Of a stretch of DNA of 13,248 bases, positions 1-4,954 are shown piece after piece. Both the position numbers and the translations under genes were made by a program. The DNA is from an uncultured Clostridia bacterium. GTDB taxonomy: Bacteria > Bacillota > Clostridia > Oscillospirales > Oscillospiraceae. The stretch's first letter is position 1; each line of letters opens with the position of its first letter. The stretch covers positions 1-13,248 of the forward strand of contig CAMEWZ010000031.1 in NCBI GenBank assembly GCA_945946745.1, given 5' to 3'. Below the pieces are notes generated by a model, which was given only the letters and a program-made list of their open reading frames with translations, did not search any database and was not told the origin of the DNA.

Positions 1-406
1 TCTTCATGGCCCGGCGGAAGGAGATACGCTTCTCCAGCTGCTGGGCGATGTTCTCGGCAACCAGCTGGGCGTTCAGATCGGGAGAGCGAACCTCAACGAT
101 GTTCAGATTCACGCTCTTGCCCAGCTTGCCTTCCATTTCCTTGCGCAGGTTCTCGATCTCAGCGCCGGCCTTACCGATGACCACGCCGGGACGGGAACAC
201 CACAGGTTGATCTTGACCTTGCCGTTCGAGCGCTCGATCTCGATCTTAGCGACGCCAGCGGCGTACAGCTTGTTCTTCAGATACTTACGGATGTTGTAAT
301 CCTCGACGACCAGGTCGCCCACCTTGTCCTCCCGGGCATACCAGCGGGAATCCCAGTCCTTGATTACACCAACACGCAGTCCATGGGGATTAACTTTCTG
401 TCCCAT
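1..406 (-). CDS. rpsC: 30S ribosomal protein S3, N-terminal part (truncated by window edge)
   Basis: S3 sits in the head of the 30S subunit near the mRNA entry channel and helps unwind mRNA structure. The ATG is at 406-404, with AGGAGG at 417-412, 5 nt upstream. The first 135 residues are visible, beginning MGQKVNPHGLRVGVIKDWDS, which is the family's usual N-terminus. A type 2 KH RNA-binding domain follows, with its GXXG loop as GKAG at residues 78-81. The usual length is about 210-230 residues, so roughly 40% lies beyond position 1. It starts 13 nt after rplV stops and is the eighth gene of the S10 operon. Nothing looks broken; the missing end is only the window edge. Confidence 0.97.
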   Translation of the reverse strand, partial: MGQKVNPHGLRVGVIKDWDSRWYAREDKVGDLVVEDYNIRKYLKNKLYAAGVAKIEIERSNGKVKINLWCSRPGVVIGKAGAEIENLRKEMEGKLGKSVNLNIVEVRSPDLNAQLVAENIAQQLEKRISFRRAMK

Positions 407-419
407 AGCTACCTCCTGA

Positions 420-755
420 TTAAGCCTTCTCGCTCACACCGATGGTGATGTGAGTGGTTCTCTTGTTGATCCGAACGAAACCACGGCGGGAAGCGATGCG
501 GCCGCGCTTCAGGATGGGGCCGGGGTTCGCAATGGCAGTGGAAACGTACAGGTTGTCAGCGTTCATGCCGTTGTTGTGCTCAGCGTTGGCAACAGCGCTC
601 TTCAGCAGCTTGGCCATGGGCTCACAGGCTGCCTTGGAGGTCTGGCTCAGCAGAGCGGCTGCGGTCTTGGTGTCCTTGCCGCGGATCATGTCGCAAACCA
701 GCTTGACCTTGCGAGGAGACATACGGACGAATTTAACATGTGCAAATGCTTCCAT
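420..755 (-). CDS. rplV: 50S ribosomal protein L22
   Basis: L22 binds 23S rRNA. Its long beta-hairpin lines the narrow part of the peptide exit tunnel, near the macrolide site. The protein has the normal length (111 residues) and the family signatures VKFVRMSPRKVKLVCDMIRG (residues 7-26), the NAEHNNGM segment and the end RINKRTTHITI (95-105). The hairpin tip is unusual: after GPILKR (79-84) it reads GRIASRRGFV (85-94), where most bacterial L22 have a PRAxGRAxR-like motif. The reading frame is open and the length is preserved, so this looks like divergence, not a frameshift. The gene begins 12 nt after the rpsS stop; its SD is fused to that stop codon. Confidence 0.97.
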   Translation of the reverse strand: MEAFAHVKFVRMSPRKVKLVCDMIRGKDTKTAAALLSQTSKAACEPMAKLLKSAVANAEHNNGMNADNLYVSTAIANPGPILKRGRIASRRGFVRINKRTTHITIGVSEKA

Positions 756-767
756 TTTCGTACCTCC

Positions 768-1046
768 TTACTTGCTGTTTGCGGTCTTGCTGCCGGAGTG
801 GCCCCGGAAAGTCCGGGTGGGGACGAACTCGCCCAGCTTGTGGCCGACCATATCCTCAGTGATATAGACGGGAACATGCTTGCGGCCGTCATGGACAGCG
901 ATGGTGTGACCGACGAAGGAGGGGAAGATGGTGGAAGAACGAGACCAGGTCTTCAGAACCTTCTTGTCACCAGCCTTGTTCAGCTCCTCGACGCGCTTGT
1001 ACAGTTCAGGAGCGACGAAAGGGCCCTTTTTGATGCTTCTGCTCAT
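768..1046 (-). CDS. rpsS: 30S ribosomal protein S19
   Basis: S19 lies at the top of the 30S head, contacts 16S rRNA with S13 and forms bridges to the 50S subunit. The 92-residue protein begins MSRSIKKGPFV, as the family does, and carries the diagnostic core SRSSTIFPSFVGHTIAVHDG followed by HVPVYITEDMVGHKLGEFV and PTRTFRGH. Length is normal. The ATG is at 1046-1044, preceded closely by an AGGAGG that overlaps the end of rplB. The gene ends in Asn-Ser-Lys-TAA, and the stop runs directly into the SD of rplV (TAAGGAGG), an arrangement that favours tight coupled translation. Confidence 0.98.
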   Translation of the reverse strand: MSRSIKKGPFVAPELYKRVEELNKAGDKKVLKTWSRSSTIFPSFVGHTIAVHDGRKHVPVYITEDMVGHKLGEFVPTRTFRGHSGSKTANSK

Positions 1047-1058
1047 TTCATTTCCTCC

Positions 1059-1895
1059 TTACTTGCTGTTTCTGCGCTTGACGATGAACTTGTTGGAAGC
1101 GTTCTTCGTCTTACGAGTCTTGTAACCCAGTGCAGGCTTGCCCCAGGGAGTCACAGGGCCGGGACGGCCCACAGGAGCGCGGCCTTCGCCGCCGCCGTGG
1201 GGATGGTCATTGGGGTTCATAACGGAGCCGCGGACGGTGGGACGGACGCCCATGTGGCGCTTCCGGCCCGCCTTGCCCAGATGCACGTTCTCGTGATCCA
1301 GGTTGCCCACCTGGCCGATGCAGGCGGTGCAGTTAGTGCGGACATAGCGCACCTCACCGGAGGGCAGACGGATCTGCGCCAGGTCGCCTTCCTTGGCCAT
1401 CAGCTGGGCAGCGGCACCGGCGGAGCGAACCAGCTGGGCGCCGTGGCCGGGCTGCAGCTCCACGTTGTGGATCACAGTACCCACGGGGATGTTGGCGATG
1501 GGCAGGCAGTTGCCGGGCTTGATGTCGGCAGTGGCGGAGGCCACGACCTGGTCACCGGCCTTCAGACCGTAGGGAGCCAGGATGTAGGACAGAGTCTCGT
1601 CCTCATACTTAATCAGCGCGATATAAGCGGAGCGGTTGGGATCGTACTCGATGCGCTGCACGATGGCGGGCATCTCGGTCTTGAGACGCTTGAAGTCGAT
1701 CACGCGGTACTTCCGCTTGTTGCCGCCGCCATGATGGCGGACGGTGATGTGGCCATAGCTGTTGCGACCGGCATGCTTCTTCAGGGTCTCAACCAGGCTA
1801 CGCTCAGGTTTTGCCTTCTTGTCCACGCCGTCGAAGCCGGAAACAGTCATGTTGCGGCGGGCGGGGGTGTAAGGCTTAAAAGTCTTAATTGCCAT
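1059..1895 (-). CDS. rplB: 50S ribosomal protein L2
   Basis: L2 is a primary 23S rRNA-binding protein needed for subunit joining and for the peptidyl transferase centre. The 278-residue protein is of normal size. It begins MAIKTFKPYTPARRNMTVSG and carries the RNA-binding stretch ITVRHHGGGNKRKYRVIDFK, then VGTVIHNVELQPG, QLVRSAG and the highly conserved MNPNDHPHGGGEGRAPVGR, which contains the His long linked to peptidyl transferase function. It ends in a basic tail, KFIVKRRNSK. AGGAG lies upstream of the ATG in the 29-nt gap after rplW. The last codons and stop are followed at once by the SD of rpsS. Confidence 0.98.
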   Translation of the reverse strand: MAIKTFKPYTPARRNMTVSGFDGVDKKAKPERSLVETLKKHAGRNSYGHITVRHHGGGNKRKYRVIDFKRLKTEMPAIVQRIEYDPNRSAYIALIKYEDETLSYILAPYGLKAGDQVVASATADIKPGNCLPIANIPVGTVIHNVELQPGHGAQLVRSAGAAAQLMAKEGDLAQIRLPSGEVRYVRTNCTACIGQVGNLDHENVHLGKAGRKRHMGVRPTVRGSVMNPNDHPHGGGEGRAPVGRPGPVTPWGKPALGYKTRKTKNASNKFIVKRRNSK

Positions 1896-1924
1896 TTGCG
1901 TTTCTCTCCTTTATTGAGATTGGT

Positions 1925-2218
1925 TTAGACCATGCCCTCGAACAGCTCGATGGTCTTGGAATCAGAGGTCAGGGTGACAATGGCCTTCTTGTACTCGGCG
2001 CGCTTGCCAGCGGGGTAAGCGCCGGTGCGCTTGACCTTACCCTGCATGCGGATGGTGTTGACCTTGGCGACCTTGACGCCGAAAGCCAGTTCCACGGCCT
2101 CCTTGATCTGGGTCTTGTTGGCGTTGACATCCACCATAAAAACGTACTTCTTGTCGGCGACAGCCTCCATGGACTGCTCGGTGATGACAGGGCGTCTGAT
2201 GATATCGTAAGCGTTCAT
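1925..2218 (-). CDS. rplW: 50S ribosomal protein L23
   Basis: L23 sits at the exit of the peptide tunnel and is the docking site for trigger factor and the signal recognition particle. The 97-residue protein has the family start (YDIIRRPVITEQSM), the core KYVFMVDVNANKTQIKEAVE and the VNTIRMQGKVKR segment. Length is normal. Its ATG shares one base with the rplD stop (TAATG at 2220-2216), and a GAGGAGGT element lies inside the end of rplD, so translation is very likely coupled to L4. Confidence 0.97.
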   Translation of the reverse strand: MNAYDIIRRPVITEQSMEAVADKKYVFMVDVNANKTQIKEAVELAFGVKVAKVNTIRMQGKVKRTGAYPAGKRAEYKKAIVTLTSDSKTIELFEGMV

Positions 2219-2841
2219 TATGCGAATACCTCCTCGATCTTCTCCAGAGCGGCCTTGTCCACAACCAACTTGTTGGCGTTGACGATGTCGTAAACGTTCA
2301 GCAGGTTGGCGAAGGTGACCTCGCAGCCGGGGATGTTGCGGCCGGACTTGACCACGTTCTGGTCAGCGGCGGCAGTGACAACCAGCACCTTGGTGTCGCA
2401 GCCCACGGCCTTCAGGAACTTGGCGAAGTCAGCGGTCTTGGGGGCGTCCATCCGGATGGCGTCGATGACCACCAGGCTGGTCTCGGCGACCTTGGCGCTC
2501 AGGGCGCTCTTCAGAGCCAGGCGCTTGGCCTTCTTATTCAGCGTGTAGCTGTAGGAGCGGGGCTTGGGGGCGAACACGATGCCGCCGTGAGTCCACTGGG
2601 GAGCCCGGGTGCTGCCCTGGCGGGCACGGCCGGTGCCCTTCTGACGCCAAGGCTTGCGGCCGCCGCCGGAAACCTCCGCGCGGGTCAGAGCACTCTGGGT
2701 GCCCTGGCGCTTGTTGGCCAGGTGGTTCTTCACCACATCATGGACAACAGCCTCGTTGGGGGTGATGCCGAACACAGCTTCGGAGAGCTCGATCTCGCCA
2801 ACCAGCTTGCCGGACATATCATAAACGTTAGTCTTAAGCAT
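2218..2841 (-). CDS. rplD: 50S ribosomal protein L4
   Basis: L4 binds 23S rRNA early in assembly and sends a long loop into the exit tunnel opposite L22. In Escherichia coli it also represses the S10 operon. The 207-residue protein has normal length. The extended basic loop is recognisable at about residues 43-100: NKRQGTQSALTRAEVSGGGR, then KPWRQKGTGRARQGS and GIVFAPKPRSYSY. Position-specific macrolide-resistance changes in other bacteria fall in the WRQKGTGRAR segment, which looks wild type here. The gene lies 19 nt after rplC with an AAAGGAG-type SD and overlaps rplW by one base. Confidence 0.97.
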   Translation of the reverse strand: MLKTNVYDMSGKLVGEIELSEAVFGITPNEAVVHDVVKNHLANKRQGTQSALTRAEVSGGGRKPWRQKGTGRARQGSTRAPQWTHGGIVFAPKPRSYSYTLNKKAKRLALKSALSAKVAETSLVVIDAIRMDAPKTADFAKFLKAVGCDTKVLVVTAAADQNVVKSGRNIPGCEVTFANLLNVYDIVNANKLVVDKAALEKIEEVFA

Positions 2842-2860
2842 GATTTAAGATCTCCTTTCC

Positions 2861-3580
2861 TTAGCCTCTCGCGGAAGCCTTCTGGGGGTTTCTGCCGGAA
2901 GCCTTCTGCGGGTTCTTGCTGATGCCGGTCTCCACGTTCTTGACGCGGTTGTTCTTGACGGTGTTGCGGATGTAGACCAGACCGCCCTTGGGGCCGGGGA
3001 TGGCGCCGCGGATGACGATCATGTTCAGCTCTGCGTCTACCTTCACAACGTCCAGGTTCTCGATGGTGACCTGCTCATTGCCCATCTGACCGGCGCCGAT
3101 CTTGCCGGGGAAGATACGGGACTGGTGAGAGGAAGCGCCCATGGAACCAGCATGGCGATGGACAGGGCCGCCGCCGTGGGTCATGGGGGTGCGGCCAGCG
3201 CCGTGGCGCTTCACAACGCCCTGGTAGCCGTGGCCCTTGGAAACGCCGGTAACGTCGATCTTGTCGCCAGCGGCGAAGGTGTCAGCCTTGACCACATCGC
3301 CGACGTTCATGTCAGCGGCGCCATCCAGCTTGAACTCCTTCAGGTACTTCTTTGCCTCAACGCCGGCCTTCTTCAGATGGCCAGCCTCGGGCTTGGTCAG
3401 CTTGGACTCCTTGATGTCCTCGAAGCCAAGCTGGACGGCGGTGTAGCCGTCGGTCTCGACGGTCTTCTTCTGAGTGACGACGCAGGGGCCTGCTTCCACG
3501 ACGGTAACAGGGATCACCTTGCCGCTCTCATCGAAGATCTGGGTCATACCCACTTTTTTGCCGATGATTGCTTTCTGCAT
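2861..3580 (-). CDS. rplC: 50S ribosomal protein L3 with C-terminal extension
   Basis: L3 initiates 50S assembly and reaches toward the peptidyl transferase centre. The core is typical: KKVGMTQIF (8-16), VTGVSKGHGYQGVVKRHG (110-127), MTHGGGPVHRHAGSMGASS (133-151, the Clostridia-style version) and GQMGNE (164-169), which keeps the Gln methylated by PrmB in some bacteria. The core ends near residue 210, whereas B. subtilis L3 is 209 residues in all. About 28 extra residues follow; they are basic and include two copies of an 8-residue unit, NPQKASGR and NPQKASAR (223-238). The start has GGAG upstream. A 119-nt gap with a hairpin separates it from rpsJ, larger than the other gaps in the operon. 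Confidence 0.97.
   Translation of the reverse strand: MQKAIIGKKVGMTQIFDESGKVIPVTVVEAGPCVVTQKKTVETDGYTAVQLGFEDIKESKLTKPEAGHLKKAGVEAKKYLKEFKLDGAADMNVGDVVKADTFAAGDKIDVTGVSKGHGYQGVVKRHGAGRTPMTHGGGPVHRHAGSMGASSHQSRIFPGKIGAGQMGNEQVTIENLDVVKVDAELNMIVIRGAIPGPKGGLVYIRNTVKNNRVKNVETGISKNPQKASGRNPQKASARG
2873..2920 (-). repeat. 24-bp tandem duplication in the 3' end of rplC
   Basis: On the plus strand GGAAGCCTTCTG occurs at 2873 and again at 2897, with similar bases after each copy, a period of 24 nt. It encodes the doubled NPQKAS(G/A)R unit of the L3 tail. The period is a multiple of three, so the frame is kept. The copies have already diverged at a few positions, which argues against a very recent slippage event. 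Confidence 0.75.
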
Positions 3581-3623
3581 GGTTGGTTTTCTCCTTTTTT
3601 AATAGGTTATTGGTCGACTTGCC

Positions 3624-3663
3624 GCATTGGGACGGCTGCCGACATGACCCGTCCGCCCGATGC
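3624..3663 (-). promoter_or_regulatory. Hairpin in the rpsJ-rplC gap
   Basis: Within the 119-nt gap between rpsJ and rplC, GCATTGGG (3624-3631) faces CCCGATGC (3656-3663), and ACGG (3632-3635) faces CCGT (3649-3652). This gives a 12-pair stem with one mismatch in the mRNA sense, a 3-nt bulge and a 13-nt loop. No T-run follows on the minus strand, so it is not an obvious terminator. It may be an mRNA processing, stability or regulatory element ahead of rplC; this is inference from structure alone. Confidence 0.35.
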
Positions 3664-3699
3664 CAGACAGTGCGGGCTGCTGTAGCCATTGTTACGTGA

Positions 3700-4008
3700 T
3701 TACAGCTTTATCTCAATCTCAACACCAGCGGGAAGATCCAGGCTCATCAGCGCCTCGATGGTCTTCTGGTTGGGGTTGAGGATATCGATCAGTCTCTTGT
3801 GGGTTCTGCGCTCGAACTGCTCACGGGAGTCCTTGTCCTTGTGGACAGCCCGAAGGATGGTAACAACTTCCTTCTTGGTGGGCAGCGGGATGGGGCCGGA
3901 AACCTGGGCGCCGTTGCGCTTTGCGGTCTCCACGATCTTTGCAGCGCTGGAGTCGATCAGCTGGTGATCGTAAGCCTTCAGCCGAATGCGGATCATCTGG
4001 TTTGCCAT
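3700..4008 (-). CDS. rpsJ: 30S ribosomal protein S10
   Basis: S10 is a head protein of the 30S subunit; as NusE it also pairs with NusB in transcription antitermination. The start was set at the ATG 4008-4006 because the product then begins MANQMIRIRLKAYDHQLIDS, the family start, and AGGAGG lies 10 nt upstream at 4024-4019. It gives 102 residues, the normal length, with GPIPLPTKKE (39-48) and the HKDKDSREQFERRTHKRLID core (57-76). The frame stays open far upstream to 4362, but that stretch includes the promoter and leader and has no S10 similarity. This is the first gene of the operon, driven by the promoter at 4286-4314. Confidence 0.98.
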   Translation of the reverse strand: MANQMIRIRLKAYDHQLIDSSAAKIVETAKRNGAQVSGPIPLPTKKEVVTILRAVHKDKDSREQFERRTHKRLIDILNPNQKTIEALMSLDLPAGVEIEIKL

Positions 4009-4280
4009 GGTTTGTTTTCCTCCTTGAATTACGTACTCAGTTTGCGTAGTGTCTGGGTACGGTCGAACTGCTGCAATTGTCCGCGCCGCCGTGCGTATCA
4101 TTCCGAGCCATGAAAAATGGCCGACCGAGGCCGACCCTTCTTCCGTTCCCGGCGATATACGCCAGCGCTTCCAGAAGCAGTTCAGCCGCCCGATGACCGG
4201 ACATACTCCGCGGAAGTTACCGTTTTTCAACGCAATCTCCCGCATCATCGCATTGCGCGCAGAGTTCCCCCACACGCGCT
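4009..4280 (-). promoter_or_regulatory. Long structured 5' leader of the S10 operon
   Basis: The predicted start of transcription is near 4280-4279, so the untranslated leader is about 270 nt. Visible stems in the mRNA sense are: GCGCG with CGCGC (4279-4275 and 4259-4255); a 9-bp stem with two G-U pairs, CAAUGCGAU with AUUGCGUUG (4255-4247 and 4236-4228), which shares one base with the first and may be its alternative; GCUU-CUGG-AAGC near 4178-4167; and CUGGCG-UAUAU-CGCCGG just downstream. No intrinsic terminator with a strong U-run is obvious. E. coli uses an L4-binding S10 leader for feedback, but I cannot match this sequence to that element. Its role is inferred from position and length. 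Confidence 0.5.
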
Positions 4281-4285
4281 CAATT

Positions 4286-4314
4286 ATTCTACCACCCCAA
4301 GGAGAAATTGTCAA
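4286..4314 (-). promoter_or_regulatory. Sigma-A promoter of the S10 operon
   Basis: On the minus strand the perfect -35 hexamer TTGACA (4314-4309) is followed after exactly 17 nt by TAGAAT (4291-4286), one base from the TATAAT consensus. The DNA just upstream (about 4315-4350) is very AT-rich with A/T tracts, like an UP element. Strength and position fit a highly expressed ribosomal protein operon whose first gene is rpsJ. Confidence 0.88.
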
Positions 4315-4326
4315 GAAAAATTTTAG

Positions 4327-4355
4327 AAAAAAGCACAAAGTTTGCTTTGTTTTTT
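4327..4355 (-). terminator. AT-rich hairpin with T-runs on both strands (possible terminator)
   Basis: ACAAAG (4335-4340) and CTTTGT (4345-4350) form a 6-bp stem with loop TTTG. A T-run follows on the plus strand (4350-4355) and on the minus strand (complement of A 4327-4332, two bases after the stem). It lies between the end of the rsgA cluster and the S10 promoter, where a terminator is expected. The stem is short and AT-rich, so it may instead be only part of the AT-rich region upstream of the promoter. Confidence 0.35.
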
Positions 4356-4424
4356 CGTGCAATCTGCGGGCCGCAAGGCGGCAGCCAATGCGTCACGGAC
4401 GCTGGGTGAGCAACCAGCACATTG

Positions 4425-4478
4425 CCCTCTCCGTCACGGCCTTTGGCCGTGCCAGCTCCCCCAAAGGGGGAGCCAGGG
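4425..4478 (+). repeat. Palindromic repeat module A, copy 1
   Basis: A 54-bp unit that starts CCCTCTC and holds two hairpins: an inner stem GTCACGGCC-TTT-GGCCGTGCC with one mismatch, and an outer stem GCTCCCCC-AAA-GGGGGAGC that is perfect. It ends in AGCCAGGG. It lies outside the inverted repeats that enclose copies 2 and 3. It is preceded by ATTG, as copy 2 is, and by a small GCTGG/CCAGC hairpin (4401-4418). Confidence 0.9.
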
Positions 4479-4494
4479 GTGCTTCGTTAGTTCC

Positions 4495-4541
4495 GGTACG
4501 TACGTACGCAGCAAAACCCCATATTACCCTTATATATAAGG
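4495..4541 (+). repeat. Left arm of a 47-bp inverted repeat
   Basis: It reads GGTACGTACGTACGCAGC, then AAAACCCCATATTACC and CTTATATATAAGG. The complement of 4890-4936 matches it with about two substitutions and one 1-nt gap over 47 bp, far beyond chance. Together the arms enclose a segment of about 442 bp that contains two A and two B modules. The inner end, CCTTATATATAAGG, is itself a palindrome. No clear target-site duplication flanks the pair. No transposase is present. Confidence 0.88.
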
Positions 4542-4565
4542 AGAGGGCAGCGGGGCGCTGCATTG

Positions 4566-4619
4566 CCCTCTCAGTCACGACCAAAGGTCGTGACAGCTCC
4601 CCCAAAGGGGGAGCCAAGG
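4566..4619 (+). repeat. Palindromic repeat module A, copy 2
   Basis: Same layout as copy 1: CCCTCTCA, inner stem GTCACGACC-AAA-GGTCGTGAC (9 bp, perfect), outer stem GCTCCCCC-AAA-GGGGGAGC, end AGCCAAGG. Relative to the other copies the inner stem has a G-to-A change matched by a C-to-T change on its partner strand, so pairing is kept. It also pairs outward: GAGAGGGCA at 4541-4549 faces TGCCCTCTC at 4564-4572. Confidence 0.9.
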
Positions 4620-4628
4620 CTGCACCCC

Positions 4629-4678
4629 CTTGCCTCTCCCTCTGGGAGAGGTGGCAGCCGTTAGGCTGACGGAGAGGG
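4629..4678 (+). repeat. Palindromic repeat module B, copy 1
   Basis: A 50-bp unit: CTTG, outer stem CCTCTCCC-TCT-GGGAGAGG, inner stem CAGCC-GTTA-GGCTG, end GGAGAGGG. Module B resembles module A read on the opposite strand (shared CCTTG.CTC.CCC, GGG.GAG.TG and GAGAGGG ends), so A and B are diverged inverted partners. The end of this copy and the start of A copy 3 form GAGAGGG-TG-CCCTCTC. Confidence 0.88.
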
Positions 4679-4680
4679 TG

Positions 4681-4734
4681 CCCTCTCAGTCACGGCCTTC
4701 GACTGTGACAGCTCCCCCAAAGGGGGAGCCAAGG
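4681..4734 (+). repeat. Palindromic repeat module A, copy 3
   Basis: Same layout as the other A copies, with the identical outer stem GCTCCCCC-AAA-GGGGGAGC and end AGCCAAGG. The inner stem GTCACGGCC-TTC-GACTGTGAC is weakened by one mismatch and one G/T (A/C) position. With B copy 2 it forms the second of two A-B units, which start 115 bp apart (4566 and 4681) in direct tandem. Confidence 0.9.
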
Positions 4735-4742
4735 CCACGCCC

Positions 4743-4792
4743 CTTGCCTCTCCCTCTGGGAGAGGTGGCAGCCGTTAGGCTGACGGAGAGGG
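4743..4792 (+). repeat. Palindromic repeat module B, copy 2
   Basis: Identical over its 50 bp to B copy 1 as far as I can read (CTTGCCTCTCCCTCTGGGAG start, GGAGAGGG end). That level of identity between neighbours points to a recent tandem duplication of an A-B unit or to gene conversion. The two A modules beside them differ mainly in the inner stem. Confidence 0.9.
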
Positions 4793-4851
4793 TGCCCAGC
4801 CCGCTTTTCTGGTGTGAGCGCTGGCTCGGAATGACATGGTCTTTCGACAGT

Positions 4852-4883
4852 CAGAATCCGGCCCCGTGGAGGGCCGGACTCTG
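4852..4883 (+). other. GC-rich hairpin inside the repeat block
   Basis: CAGA-A-TCCGGCCC (4852-4864) pairs with GGGCCGGA-C-TCTG (4871-4883) around the loop CGTGGA: 12 pairs with one internal mismatch. On the plus strand it is followed by TTTGTGCTTAT, a weak T-rich tract. No plus-strand gene exists to be terminated, and on the minus strand, where rsgA ends nearby, no T-run follows. Its role is open; it lies within the segment enclosed by the 47-bp inverted repeats. Confidence 0.55.
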
Positions 4884-4889
4884 TTTGTG

Positions 4890-4936
4890 CTTATATATAA
4901 GGGGAATATGGGCTTTTCGCTGCGTACGTACGTACC
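4890..4936 (-). repeat. Right arm of the 47-bp inverted repeat
   Basis: On the minus strand it reads GGTACGTACGTACGCAGC, then GAAAAGCCCATATTCC and CCTTATATATAAG, matching 4495-4541. It begins only 18 nt beyond the rsgA stop codon, so the whole bracketed segment lies directly downstream of the rsgA cluster and would be part of any read-through transcript. Confidence 0.88.
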
Positions 4937-4954
4937 AGATCTTCCCCCGGTGGG

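Noticed and set aside
450..1928. Plus-strand open frame of 492 codons
   Set aside because: It runs antisense across rplV, rpsS and rplB, which are certain genes. GC-rich codon bias on the minus strand keeps the opposite frame open; the product has no recognisable family and there is no credible SD.
4009..4362. N-terminal extension of S10 to 220 residues
   Set aside because: The upstream frame covers the promoter itself; S10 is about 102 residues in bacteria and the inner ATG has a good SD.
4425..4792. CRISPR array
   Set aside because: Units are long double hairpins in alternating types with short repeated spacers and no unique spacers of constant length; no cas genes nearby.
4098..4834. Shared 13-mer TGGCTCGGAATGA in the S10 leader and at 4822-4834
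   Set aside because: A few exact 13-mer matches are expected by chance in a window of this size, and the flanks do not continue the match.
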